Shown piece after piece: positions 56,668-64,000 of a DNA stretch of 64,000 nt. The DNA lies in assembly GCF_026967805.1 (NCBI RefSeq), contig NZ_JAPVBG010000001.1:1364047-1428046 (forward strand), read 5' to 3'. The notes under the pieces are model-generated. The model saw nothing but the letters and a program-made list of their open reading frames with translations, was not told the DNA's origin and did not search any database. The translations under genes and the position numbers were made by a program. The stretch's first letter is position 1. Every line of letters begins with the position of its first letter. The DNA is from Blastococcus sp. VKM Ac-2987 (lineage in GTDB: Bacteria > Actinomycetota > Actinomycetes > Mycobacteriales > Geodermatophilaceae).

Positions 56668-56889
56668 GGTGCGCCGAGCGGGCGGCCGGAGGCTGCCCCG
56701 AGGCGCACCGAGGACACGCCGGACGCCACGGGGGCACGGCACGTGGTCGCGACACCTGGAGCGAGCCGCTCCGCGAGACCGGTGCGCCGAGCGGGGGCCG
56801 GAGGCTCCCCGAGGCGTACGGGAAACGGCTCAGCGCACGCCGGGGACGGCACCTGGCCGCGGTCGTCGTCCGGAGGACGACAGTGTCAC
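56668..56889 (+). repeat. Stem-loop repeat family, locus C (two tandem copies)
   Basis: GGTGCGCCGAGCGGG followed by a GGAGGCT hairpin at 56668 recurs at 56781 (offset 113). The second copy continues to GGCACCTGGCCGCGGT (56848-56863), the stem-loop GTCGTCC-GGA-GGACGAC (56865-56881) and TGTCAC (56884-56889), in which lies the hpt stop. The first copy has a decayed version of this end. It fills most of the 405-base gap between hpt and ftsH; the remainder (56481-56667) is the ftsH upstream region without a gene. Confidence 0.8.
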
Positions 56890-57470
56890 TGGTACACCTC
56901 GGGCTTGAGCGTCCCGATGTAGGGCAGGTCGCGGTAGCGCTCGGCGTAGTCGAGGCCGTAGCCGATGACGAACTCGTTCGGGATGTCGAAGCCGATGTAC
57001 TTGACCGGCACCTGGACCTTGACGGCGTCGGGCTTGCGCAGCAGGGCGCAGACCTCGAGGGACGCGGGCGCGCGGCCGCCGAGGTTCTTCAGCAGCCAGG
57101 ACAGCGTCAGCCCGGAGTCGATGATGTCCTCGAGCACGAGCACGTGCTTGTCCGTGATGTCCCGGTCGAGGTCCTTGAGGATGCGCACGACACCCGAGGA
57201 GCTGGTGGACGACCCGTAGGACGACACCGCCATGAACTCCATCTGGGTGGGCAGCTGCAGCGCGCGGGCGAAGTCGCTCATGAACAGCACCGCGCCCTTG
57301 AGCACGCCGACGAGCAGGACCTCCTTGCCCGCGTAGTCGGCGGCGACCTGGGCGGCGAGCTCGGCGATCTTCTCCCGGATCTGCTCCTCGCTGAGCAGGA
57401 CGTGGTCGATGTCCGGTCCGTAACCGTGGTCGGGACCGAGCGCCCCGGGAGTGCTGGCAGGCTCCGTCAC
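56886..57470 (-). CDS. hpt: Hypoxanthine-guanine phosphoribosyltransferase
   Basis: A 194-residue enzyme. PRPP-binding [31 protein letters not shown] and the flexible loop [15 protein letters not shown]-terminal [20 protein letters not shown]. Salvages purine bases with PRPP. The GTG overlaps the tilS TGA. Its own stop is inside repeat locus C. Confidence 0.96.
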   Translation of the reverse strand: MTEPASTPGALGPDHGYGPDIDHVLLSEEQIREKIAELAAQVAADYAGKEVLLVGVLKGAVLFMSDFARALQLPTQMEFMAVSSYGSSTSSSGVVRILKDLDRDITDKHVLVLEDIIDSGLTLSWLLKNLGGRAPASLEVCALLRKPDAVKVQVPVKYIGFDIPNEFVIGYGLDYAERYRDLPYIGTLKPEVYQ

Positions 57471-58495
57471 GGAAGGGGCTCCTCATCGGGTGCGGGTCCG
57501 GGGGTGCTGCCTCGGGCGCCCGGCGGCAGCACCACCAGACTGCCAGACGACCGGCGGACCCCTGCGCCGCCGGGTAGGTCGACGACGCCCTGCCCCCGCC
57601 ACCGCGTGACGAGGCTCTCGACCGCGCGCAGGTGGACCGCCTGCAGGTCGGGGACGCCGGCCGCGCGCAGCCAGCCCCGCAGCACCCGGCGGCGCAGCGC
57701 GGCGGGCAGCGGCTCCAACCGCCGGGCGGGCAGGCCGCCGTCGCCGGACTCCGCCGCCAGCCGGGTCAGCTCGGCCGCGGCGAGGGCGTCGAGGGCGTCG
57801 AGGTCCTCGCGCAGCAGCTCGGCGGTGCGGGCGAGGGCGGGTGCCACGCCACCCCCGAGGACCTCCTCCAGCAGCGGCAGGACCCCGGTGCGCAGCCGCA
57901 CCCGGGTGTAGGCCGGGTCGGTGTTCCACGGGTCGTCCCACACGGGCAGCCCCTGGTCGGCGCACGCCTGGCGGGTCGTCGCGCGACGGACGCCCAGCAG
58001 CGGCCGCCACCAGGAGCCGGCCCCGTCGTCCCGCTCGGGCACCATGCCGGCGACCGAGCGCGGCCCGGAGCCGCGGCCCAGCCCGAGGAGCACCGTCTCC
58101 GCCTGGTCGTCGAGGGTGTGCCCGAGGGCGACGCGGGCGCCGTGCCCGGTTGCCGCGGCGGCGAGCGCCGCGTAGCGGGCGGTGCGGGCGGCGGCCTCGG
58201 GGCCGCCGTCCTCGCCCACCCGGACGGTCAGCACGAGGACCGGGTCGAGGCCGAGGTCGCGCAGCACCGCGGCGGTCCGGCGGGCGCGCTGGTCGGAGCC
58301 CGGCTGCAGGCCGTGGTCGACGGTCACCCCGCCGACCCGCACGCCCGCGGCCCGCGCCTCGAAGGCCAGCGCGGCGGCCAGCGCCACCGAGTCCGCTCCC
58401 CCGCTGCAGGCGGCGAGCACCGGACGGTCGCTGCCGCGCAGCCCGGCCCGCACGGCGTGCCGCAGGACCGCGACCGCGCGGGGGGGCCCGCTCAC
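57467..58495 (-). CDS. tilS: tRNA(Ile)-lysidine synthase
   Basis: A 342-residue PP-loop ATPase, motif [24 protein letters not shown] and [14 protein letters not shown] are the family hallmarks; [16 protein letters not shown] precedes the C-terminal specificity domain. It modifies C34 of tRNA-Ile(CAU). The start is the GTG at 58495, eight bases after the metalloprotease gene. Confidence 0.95.
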   Translation of the reverse strand: MSGPPRAVAVLRHAVRAGLRGSDRPVLAACSGGADSVALAAALAFEARAAGVRVGGVTVDHGLQPGSDQRARRTAAVLRDLGLDPVLVLTVRVGEDGGPEAAARTARYAALAAAATGHGARVALGHTLDDQAETVLLGLGRGSGPRSVAGMVPERDDGAGSWWRPLLGVRRATTRQACADQGLPVWDDPWNTDPAYTRVRLRTGVLPLLEEVLGGGVAPALARTAELLREDLDALDALAAAELTRLAAESGDGGLPARRLEPLPAALRRRVLRGWLRAAGVPDLQAVHLRAVESLVTRWRGQGVVDLPGGAGVRRSSGSLVVLPPGARGSTPGPAPDEEPLP

Positions 58496-58503
58496 GCCGT
58501 CGG

Positions 58504-59592
58504 TCAGGCGGGCAGGGCCGGGCGGCCGAGCACCCGCTCGACCCAGAGCCGCGGTGCGGTCAGCTCCTCGACCAGCGGCAGGTTCGCCGGCCCCTCCCAG
58601 ACCCGGTTGAAGCCCTCCATGCCGGCGAGCTCGATCACGCCACCGACGAAGTGCCGGCCGTCGGCGTACTGCTTCATCTTCTGCTCCAGGCCGAGCAGCC
58701 GGCGCATCACGCGGTCGAGCGGGCCGCGTCCCTTGCGCCGCTGGGCGAACCGCTTGCGCAGCGTCCGCACCGACGGCACCACGTCCGGCCCGACGCCGTC
58801 CATGACGTACTCGGCGTGCCCCTCGACGAGGCTCATCACCGCGGTGACCCGGTCGAGCACCGCCCGCTGGCGGGGGTCGCGCACCAGCGCCATCAGCCCC
58901 TCGGGCCGGCCGTCGCCGCTGCCGCCGCGCACCGCGTCGGCGACGCTGCGCAGCACGTCCTGCAGGCGCTCGCGCAGCACGTCGGGCGCGAGGTCGGTGG
59001 CGGCCACGAACTCCGCGACCTGCTCCTCGAGGTAGCCGCCCAGCCACGGCACCCCGGTGAACTGGAGCTGGTGGGTCACCTCGTGCAGGCAGACCCAGAG
59101 CCGGAAGTCCGACGGGTCGACGCCGAGCTTCCGCTCGGCCGCCACGATGTTCGGGGCCACCAGGAGCAGCCGGCCGCCGGTGCCGAAGACCTCGTACTGC
59201 CCGAGCACCCGGGAGGACAGGAAGGCGAGCAGCCCGCCGGCCTGCATGCCGGTGGCGCGGGAGCCGATGGCCGTGGCCAGGGCGCCCGGCCGGGCCCCCT
59301 GGCGCTCGGCGAGCTTGTCGACCAGCGGGTCCAGCAGGGCGGCCATGCCGCGGGCGTTGGCGTCGGCCCAGCCGGGCCGGTCGACGACCGCCACCTCGGG
59401 AACCGCTCCGCCGGGGACCGGCCGCAGGCCGGTGAGGGCCTCGACGTGCGCCACTGCGGTGGCGGCGGCCCGGTGCAGCTCGGCGACGACGGCGGCGGCC
59501 TCCTCGCGCGTCGTCTGCGGGCCCGAGTTCACCAGGCGGCGGGCCGTGCGTCCGGCGAGCTCCCAGTCGACCATGGAGGAAGCGCTGCTCAT
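58504..59592 (-). CDS. Zinc-dependent metalloprotease, DUF2342 family
   Basis: A 362-residue protein. HEVTHQLQF carries HExxH, and EGHAEYVMD is the probable third-ligand region; MAALLDPLVDKLAERQ is the N-terminal family feature. Annotated in places as an F420-biosynthesis-associated protein; actual substrate unknown. The dacB-DUF2342-tilS-hpt order is conserved in actinobacteria. TACGGT six bases before the ATG suggests leaderless expression. Confidence 0.9.
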   Translation of the reverse strand: MSSASSMVDWELAGRTARRLVNSGPQTTREEAAAVVAELHRAAATAVAHVEALTGLRPVPGGAVPEVAVVDRPGWADANARGMAALLDPLVDKLAERQGARPGALATAIGSRATGMQAGGLLAFLSSRVLGQYEVFGTGGRLLLVAPNIVAAERKLGVDPSDFRLWVCLHEVTHQLQFTGVPWLGGYLEEQVAEFVAATDLAPDVLRERLQDVLRSVADAVRGGSGDGRPEGLMALVRDPRQRAVLDRVTAVMSLVEGHAEYVMDGVGPDVVPSVRTLRKRFAQRRKGRGPLDRVMRRLLGLEQKMKQYADGRHFVGGVIELAGMEGFNRVWEGPANLPLVEELTAPRLWVERVLGRPALPA

Positions 59593-59598
59593 CGCCTC

Positions 59599-59604
59599 AC
59601 CGTA
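59599..59604 (-). promoter_or_regulatory. -10 element of the DUF2342 metalloprotease (leaderless type)
   Basis: TACGGT on the minus strand, six bases before the ATG at 59592. Confidence 0.5.
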
Positions 59605-59640
59605 CGCGGCGGCCGAGCACCGGGACGGCCGCGGAGCAGG

Positions 59641-61068
59641 TCAGCGGCAGCCGCAGGCGGCGAGCGTGGCGGCGAACGCGTCCAGCGCCGCCTCCGCCGC
59701 CGCCTCGCTGCCGGTGGCCTCGTCGGCGACGACGGCGAAGGCCAGCAGCCGCCCCTCGGCGGTCACCACGGTGCCGGCGAGGGCGTGCACGCCCAGCAGG
59801 GTGCCGGTCTTGGCGCGCACGGTGCCGGGCGCGGTGGCCGGGTCGTCGTCCCCGCGGTCGGCGAGCGTGCCGTCGTACCCGGCGACCGGCAGGCCGGCGA
59901 GCAGCCCGGAGGCCTGGTCCAGGCTGCCGTCGGCCACGCCGCGCATCAGGGCGGTGAGCACCTCGGCGGTCACGCTGTCCTCCCGCGAGAGGCCGCTGCC
60001 GTCGGCGAGGGTGACGCCCGAGACGTCGAGCCCGGCCTCCTCGAGGGCGTCGACGACGGCCCGCGCGGCACCCTCGAAGGAGGCCGGCTGGTTCCGGGCC
60101 AGCGCCACCTGCCGGGCGAGCGCCTCGGCGAGCACGTTGTCGGACATGGACAGCGCCTGCTCCACCAGCCGGGACACCGGTGCCGACTGCACGGTGCCCA
60201 GCGTCGTGGCACCGGCCGGCGCCTGGCCGAGGACGACCGCCGCGCCGGGAGCGCCGAGCGCGTCGGCGAGCGCGGCACCGGCGTCGATGCCGGGCTGACC
60301 GCTGCGGGCCGTCGCCCCGGGGCCGACGCGGGCGCCGTCGACCGCGGTCGCGGTGACCGGGGCGGCGTAGCTGGACGGGGCGTCGCCGGCTCCCCAGCCG
60401 CTGGCGGTGAGCGGGCCGGTGAACAGCGAGCTGTCCACGACCACGCGGGTCACGGGGGTGCCGGCGGGCAGCGCGCCGACCACCTGGGTGGCGAGGTCGG
60501 CCATGGTGGCCGCGCCCGGGTAGGTCTGGGACGGCTCGGTGCGGGAGAGCGTCGGGTCGCCCCCGCCGACGAGCACCACCTCGCCGGGCGCGGCGCCGCT
60601 GACGACCCGGGTCTCCAGGGTCTCGGCGGGATCGACGGTGGTGAGCACCGCCGCGGCGGTGAGCAGCTTCGCGGTGGACGCCGGCGTGAGGGGCGCGGCG
60701 GCGTCCTGGTCGAACAGCACCTCGCCGGTGGCGACGTCGACCACCTGGGCGGTGGTGCCGGGACCGAGCGCCGGCCCGGTGGTCAGCGGCCCGAGCGTCG
60801 CCGAGAGGACGCCGGCGTCGGGGACGGGGGCGTCGGCGGACAGCGCGGCGAGGACGGGGTCGGCGGCACCCAGGTCGGGCAGCTGCGCGTCCGGCACGGC
60901 GACGGCGTCGCCCTCGGGTCCGGCGTCGGTGCCCAGCAGGACACCGAGCCCGATGCCGCCGCCGGCGAGCACCAGGACGAGCGCCACGATGCCCGTCGCC
61001 ATGCGTCGGCGGAAGCGCCCGTAGTTCGCCGTGACGACCGTCGACCCGCTCGACGAAATGGTGTCCAC
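59641..61068 (-). CDS. dacB: D-alanyl-D-alanine carboxypeptidase/endopeptidase (PBP4, DacB)
   Basis: A 475-residue exported penicillin-binding protein. Helix 22-46 ([20 protein letters not shown]) anchors it. Active site: SxxK is STAK in [11 protein letters not shown], SxN is SDN in [13 protein letters not shown] is KTGT. The inserted domain between the first two motifs is typical of class C PBPs. It trims peptidoglycan peptides. Start GTG; divergent from ppa. Confidence 0.95.
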   Translation of the reverse strand: MDTISSSGSTVVTANYGRFRRRMATGIVALVLVLAGGGIGLGVLLGTDAGPEGDAVAVPDAQLPDLGAADPVLAALSADAPVPDAGVLSATLGPLTTGPALGPGTTAQVVDVATGEVLFDQDAAAPLTPASTAKLLTAAAVLTTVDPAETLETRVVSGAAPGEVVLVGGGDPTLSRTEPSQTYPGAATMADLATQVVGALPAGTPVTRVVVDSSLFTGPLTASGWGAGDAPSSYAAPVTATAVDGARVGPGATARSGQPGIDAGAALADALGAPGAAVVLGQAPAGATTLGTVQSAPVSRLVEQALSMSDNVLAEALARQVALARNQPASFEGAARAVVDALEEAGLDVSGVTLADGSGLSREDSVTAEVLTALMRGVADGSLDQASGLLAGLPVAGYDGTLADRGDDDPATAPGTVRAKTGTLLGVHALAGTVVTAEGRLLAFAVVADEATGSEAAAEAALDAFAATLAACGCR

Positions 61069-61124
61069 CCCCCAGGAGGGGGCCTGCGACGACCGGATCC
61101 GCCCCCGTGGGCCACACTACGGTC

Positions 61125-61619
61125 GTGCAGTTCGACGTGACGGTAGAAATCCCCAAGGGCCAGCGGAACAAGTACGAGCTGGACCATGAGACCGGACGCA
61201 TCCGCTTGGACCGGATGCTGTTCACCTCCACCCGCTACCCGGCGGACTACGGCTACATCGAGAACACCCTGGGCATGGACAGCGATCCGCTCGACGCCCT
61301 GGTGATCCTCGAGGAGCCGACGTTCCCCGGGTGCCTGGTCACGTGCCGGGCCATCGGCATGTTCCGCATGACCGACGAGGCCGGAGGGGACGACAAGGTC
61401 CTCTGCGTGCCGGCGACGGACCCGCGGGTGGCGCACCTCAAGGAGATCGAGGACGTGTCGGAGTTCGACCGCCTCGAGATCCAGCACTTCTTCGAGACCT
61501 ACAAGGACCTCGAGCCGGGCAAGTCGGTCGAGGGCGCCGAGTGGGTCGGCCGCGAGGCCGCCGAGGCCGAGATCCTGGCCTCGATCCAGCGCGCCAAGGA
61601 CAACTCAACGCACCACTGA
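61125..61619 (+). CDS. ppa: Inorganic pyrophosphatase
   Basis: A 164-residue soluble family I enzyme. [20 protein letters not shown] at the N-terminus, [20 protein letters not shown] with the metal-binding Asp residues, and [12 protein letters not shown]. The GTG at 61125 is chosen over 61107 because [11 protein letters not shown] is the normal start. It drives biosynthetic reactions by hydrolysing PPi. Confidence 0.97.
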   Translation: MQFDVTVEIPKGQRNKYELDHETGRIRLDRMLFTSTRYPADYGYIENTLGMDSDPLDALVILEEPTFPGCLVTCRAIGMFRMTDEAGGDDKVLCVPATDPRVAHLKEIEDVSEFDRLEIQHFFETYKDLEPGKSVEGAEWVGREAAEAEILASIQRAKDNSTHH

Positions 61620-61658
61620 CCTCCTGCCCGGCCTCCGGGACCGGGCGGCGAGCGCACC

Positions 61659-61692
61659 GACGGCGGCACGACCCACGGGACGTGCCGCCGTC
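61659..61692 (+). terminator. Terminator of ppa
   Basis: GACGGCGGCACG / CGTGCCGCCGTC, perfect 12-base stem, 10-base loop, 40 bases after the stop. Confidence 0.8.
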
Positions 61693-61741
61693 AGCCGTGC
61701 CCGCGTGGGGCCCGGCAGCTGCGCTCCGCCTGCCCCCGGAA

Positions 61742-61783
61742 CGACGCAGCGGGCCCGTCCTGGTGGACGGGCCCGCTGCGTCG
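61742..61783. terminator. Strong hairpin between ppa and tRNA-Thr
   Basis: A 19-base perfect stem, CGACGCAGCGGGCCCGTCC / GGACGGGCCCGCTGCGTCG, TGGT loop. It sits six bases after the tRNA 3' end (minus strand) and likely terminates that tRNA. Confidence 0.88.
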
Positions 61784-61788
61784 CGCTG

Positions 61789-61861
61789 AGCCGCCTGTCG
61801 GAATCGAACCGACGACCTTCTCATTACGAGTGAGATGCTCTACCGACTGAGCTAAGGCGGC
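61789..61861 (-). tRNA. tRNA-Thr (anticodon CGU)
   Basis: Acceptor GCCGCCT / AGGCGGC; D arm GCTC...GAGC; anticodon arm TCTCA-CTCGTAA-TGAGA with CGU; T arm GTCGG-TTCGATT-CCGAC. It is 73 bases with a T discriminator and no encoded CCA. It reads ACG. Confidence 0.96.
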
Positions 61862-61917
61862 GAACTGCCCGCACAGCCTACGACACCGCTCCCCCGGCTC
61901 CGCGCAGGGGCGGGGTG

Positions 61918-63099
61918 TCAGGCGGGCAGGCGCAGGGCGACGGTCAGCGCCTCCAGCGCCACCTGCGGCTTCACGTTCTGCTCCAGCGCGACCCGGCAGG
62001 CCAGTATCGCGTCGATGCGGCGCAGCGCGCCGTCGGCGCCGATCCGGCGGCCCAGCTCCTCGGCGTCGGCCCGGCGGTCGGGGTGGTTGAGCTGCAGCGC
62101 GGCCCCGGGCGCGGCGTCGAGCACGAGCGCGTCGCGGTAGAGGCCGGCGAGGTCGACCAGCGCCCGGTCCAGCGAGTCGCGTCCCAGGCGGGTGGCCCGC
62201 GACTTCTGCCGCTTCTCCAGCTCCTTGAGCTGCCCGGCGCCCCGGCTCGCGGCGGCCACGCCAGGGCCGCGGGCACCGACGCCGAGGCTGGCCTTGACCG
62301 CCTCGGTCTCCGCCCCGTCCAGCGCTGCGGAGGCCTCGTCGGCCTCCTCCTTCGCCGCGCCCACCAGGTCGTCGGCGGCGTCGAGGCAGGCGGCCAGCGA
62401 GACCAGCCGCAGGGGCACGTCCAGCACCGCCTTGCGGGACATCCGGGCCTCCTCGTCGCGCGCCAGCCGGCGGGCGCGGCCGACGTGCCCACCGGAGGCG
62501 GCGGCCGACCAGGCCGCCATGGCCGGGTCGACGCCGTCCCGCCGGACGAGGACGTCGGCGATGGCGTCGGCGGGGGGCGTGCGCAGGCTGACCAGCCGGC
62601 AGCGCGACCGGATGGTCACCATGACGTCGTCCGGGTGCAGGCTCGGGACGCAGAGCATCACCACGGTGCGCGGTGGCGGCTCCTCGATCATCTTGAGCAC
62701 CGCGTTCGCCGCGTGCTCGGTCATCCGGTCGGCGTCCTCCACCACGATGATCTGCCAGCGGCCCTGCGACGGCGCCCGGCTGGCGCCGGTCACGATCTCC
62801 CGCGCCTCCTTGGCACCGATCGACAGGCCGTCCGGGACGATGAGCTTCACGTCCGCGTGGGTGCCGGCCAGCGCGGTGCGGCAGGCGTGGCAGGTGCCGT
62901 CCCCGCCCGCGGGGCACTGCAGCGCGGCGGCGAACGCCCGCGCCGCGACCGACCGGCCCGAGCCGGGCGGGCCGGTGAACAGCCAGGCGTGGGTCATCGC
63001 CGCAGGATGGGTGACGGCGGCGCGCAGCTCGGCCACCACCCCCGGCTGCCCGACCACCTGGTCCCACACGCCGCCCGGCGCGGTGTCCACGGCGGTCAC
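61918..63099 (-). CDS. holB: DNA polymerase III delta' subunit
   Basis: A 393-residue clamp-loader subunit. VVGQPGVVAELRAAV, a degenerate P-loop GPPGSGRSV, a zinc module CPAGGDGTCHACR, DADRMTEHAANAVLKMIEEP and SRCRLV sensor-type motif. The Lys of Walker A is Arg, as befits a non-hydrolysing delta'. The C-terminal collar domain is Ala-rich. GTG overlaps the tmk TGA. Confidence 0.92.
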   Translation of the reverse strand: MTAVDTAPGGVWDQVVGQPGVVAELRAAVTHPAAMTHAWLFTGPPGSGRSVAARAFAAALQCPAGGDGTCHACRTALAGTHADVKLIVPDGLSIGAKEAREIVTGASRAPSQGRWQIIVVEDADRMTEHAANAVLKMIEEPPPRTVVMLCVPSLHPDDVMVTIRSRCRLVSLRTPPADAIADVLVRRDGVDPAMAAWSAAASGGHVGRARRLARDEEARMSRKAVLDVPLRLVSLAACLDAADDLVGAAKEEADEASAALDGAETEAVKASLGVGARGPGVAAASRGAGQLKELEKRQKSRATRLGRDSLDRALVDLAGLYRDALVLDAAPGAALQLNHPDRRADAEELGRRIGADGALRRIDAILACRVALEQNVKPQVALEALTVALRLPA

Positions 63100-64000
63100 G
63101 GGTGCAGCCGGGTGGTCGAACCGGTCTGCGCGTGCGGGCGGTGGTGCGCCGGCACCGCGTCCCCGTCGTGCCGGGTGGCGGGATCGGCCCGGGCCTCCGC
63201 GACCGGCTGGGCGAGCGTCTGCAGCGGGAGCCCGGACAGCAGCTCGGCGACCCGGACGCGGATGGCGGCGGCGATCTCGTCGGGCGACTTCCGGGCGTCG
63301 AGCACCAGGTAGCGGTCGGGGTCGGACTCGGCCAGCGCGCAGAACGTCTGGCGCACCCGCAGGTGGAAGTCCAGCGACTCCGACTCCAGCCGGTCGGCGG
63401 CCGCCCGGCCGCGGGCCCGCGCCAGACCCACCTCCGGGGGCAGGTCGAGCAGCACCGTCAGGTCCGGCCGCAGGCCCTGCGTCGCCCAGCGGGAGAGCAT
63501 GCGGACGTCGTCGAGCGGGATGGTGCGCCCGGCGCCCTGGTAGGCCAGCGAGCTGTCGGTGAACCGGTCGGTGAGGACGACCTCGCCGGCGTCCAGCGCC
63601 GGCCGCAGCACGTCCTGCACGTGCTGGGCGCGGTCGGCGGCGTAGAGGAGGGCCTCCGACCGCGGCGCGATGCCGGCGTTCGCCTTGTCGAGGACGATGG
63701 ACCGGATGCCGGCCCCTGACGGGGTCGCGCCGGGCTCGAACGAGGCGCGGCACACCAGCCCCTCGTCGGTGAGCCACTCCTGCAGCCGGCGCACCTGGGT
63801 GGACTTGCCGGCACCCTCGCCGCCCTCGAAGGCGATGAGGACCCCGCCCCCGGCCAGCCGCCGGCGGGCCGTGGTGTCCCGGCGCAGCGCCGTCACGACG
63901 TCGGCGAGCAGCGGCACGGGGCGGCCGTCGTCCATCTGCCGGTAGGCGACCACGCCCACACCGATCGCCAGCAGGCCGGCCGCGAAAAGCATGATCCGCT
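63096..64000 (-). CDS. tmk: Thymidylate kinase with an N-terminal membrane (MFS-type) segment, 5'-truncated
   Basis: The C-terminal part of a longer protein open to the window edge. The visible N-terminal 22 residues are a membrane helix (MLFAAGLLAIGVGVVAYRQM); a cytoplasmic linker leads to the kinase: P-loop IAFEGGEGAGKSTQ, substrate site DRFTDSSLAYQGAGR, and LID-region ARARGRAAADRLE. It phosphorylates dTMP. Actinobacterial bifunctional MFS transporter/dTMP kinases have this build; the MFS part would lie beyond 64000. Tail of 30 residues is disordered, rich in His. Confidence 0.9.
   Translation of the reverse strand, partial: RIMLFAAGLLAIGVGVVAYRQMDDGRPVPLLADVVTALRRDTTARRRLAGGGVLIAFEGGEGAGKSTQVRRLQEWLTDEGLVCRASFEPGATPSGAGIRSIVLDKANAGIAPRSEALLYAADRAQHVQDVLRPALDAGEVVLTDRFTDSSLAYQGAGRTIPLDDVRMLSRWATQGLRPDLTVLLDLPPEVGLARARGRAAADRLESESLDFHLRVRQTFCALAESDPDRYLVLDARKSPDEIAAAIRVRVAELLSGLPLQTLAQPVAEARADPATRHDGDAVPAHHRPHAQTGSTTRLHP

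Overview
The window is very GC-rich, uses many GTG starts and overlapping ATGA/GTGA gene junctions, and keeps a gene order typical of Actinomycetota. The markers are groEL2-cspA-thrC; carD-ispD-ispF-cysS-rlmB; lpqE-radA-disA; clpC-lsr2-lysS-coaX-panD-panC; folK-folB-folP-folE-ftsH-hpt-tilS; DUF3263 next to LytR_C; and a thymidylate kinase fused to an MFS-type membrane segment. Gene content and style suggest Geodermatophilaceae (Blastococcus, Geodermatophilus or Modestobacter type). That placement is inference, since no rRNA is present. No transposase, phage gene or CRISPR array was found: this is a chromosomal core region with a few accessory genes.

Layout. 1-6.5 kb: a partial HD-domain protein, DUF4031, a MocA-type oxidoreductase, an NmrA-like protein, a repeat/coiled-coil protein, DUF72 and a secreted Fn3 protein. 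6.5-11.6 kb: a VOC protein, groL with two CIRCE operators, cspA, a threonine-synthase-type PLP enzyme behind a SAM riboswitch, and a HAD phosphatase. 11.7-18.9 kb: an ABC-2 permease coupled to an unusual secreted peptidase/ABC-ATPase fusion, LytR_C, DUF3263, RarD, DUF5313 and tRNA-Thr(UGU). 19-24.6 kb: an MFS transporter, a small membrane protein, an HtrA protease, DUF445 and a CBS protein. 24.6-34.9 kb: rlmB, cysS, ispF, ispD and carD on the minus strand, then a UbiA-like protein, an LpqE-like lipoprotein, radA, disA and mutY on the plus strand. 35-43 kb: clpC, lsr2, lysS, coaX, panD, panC and a DUF2520 dehydrogenase (CoA/pantothenate supply). 43-51.6 kb: an SDR, DUF6779, DUF1684, an osmoprotectant ABC importer with a circularly permuted binding lipoprotein, and an AraC/DinB plus reductase pair. 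51.6-64 kb: the folate cluster, ftsH, hpt, tilS, a zinc metalloprotease, dacB, ppa, tRNA-Thr(CGU), holB and MFS-tmk.

How the genes work together. Most encode housekeeping functions: protein quality control (GroEL, ClpC, FtsH, HtrA), cofactor synthesis (folate, pantothenate/CoA, MEP isoprenoids), translation (LysS, CysS, TilS, RlmB, two tRNA-Thr), and DNA repair with c-di-AMP signalling (RadA, DisA, MutY). Many genes have a TANNNT -10 element 6-8 bases before the start codon, which points to leaderless transcripts.

Most notable observations: (1) a family of stem-loops with an invariant TCC/GGA loop, covarying stems and conserved flanks at three intergenic sites; (2) a signal peptide / S15-type hydrolase / membrane helix / ABC ATPase fusion; (3) a circularly permuted OpuAC-type binding protein; (4) a SAM riboswitch whose closing stem adjoins the Shine-Dalgarno of a thrC-like gene; (5) a near-perfect 35-base palindrome over a stop codon.
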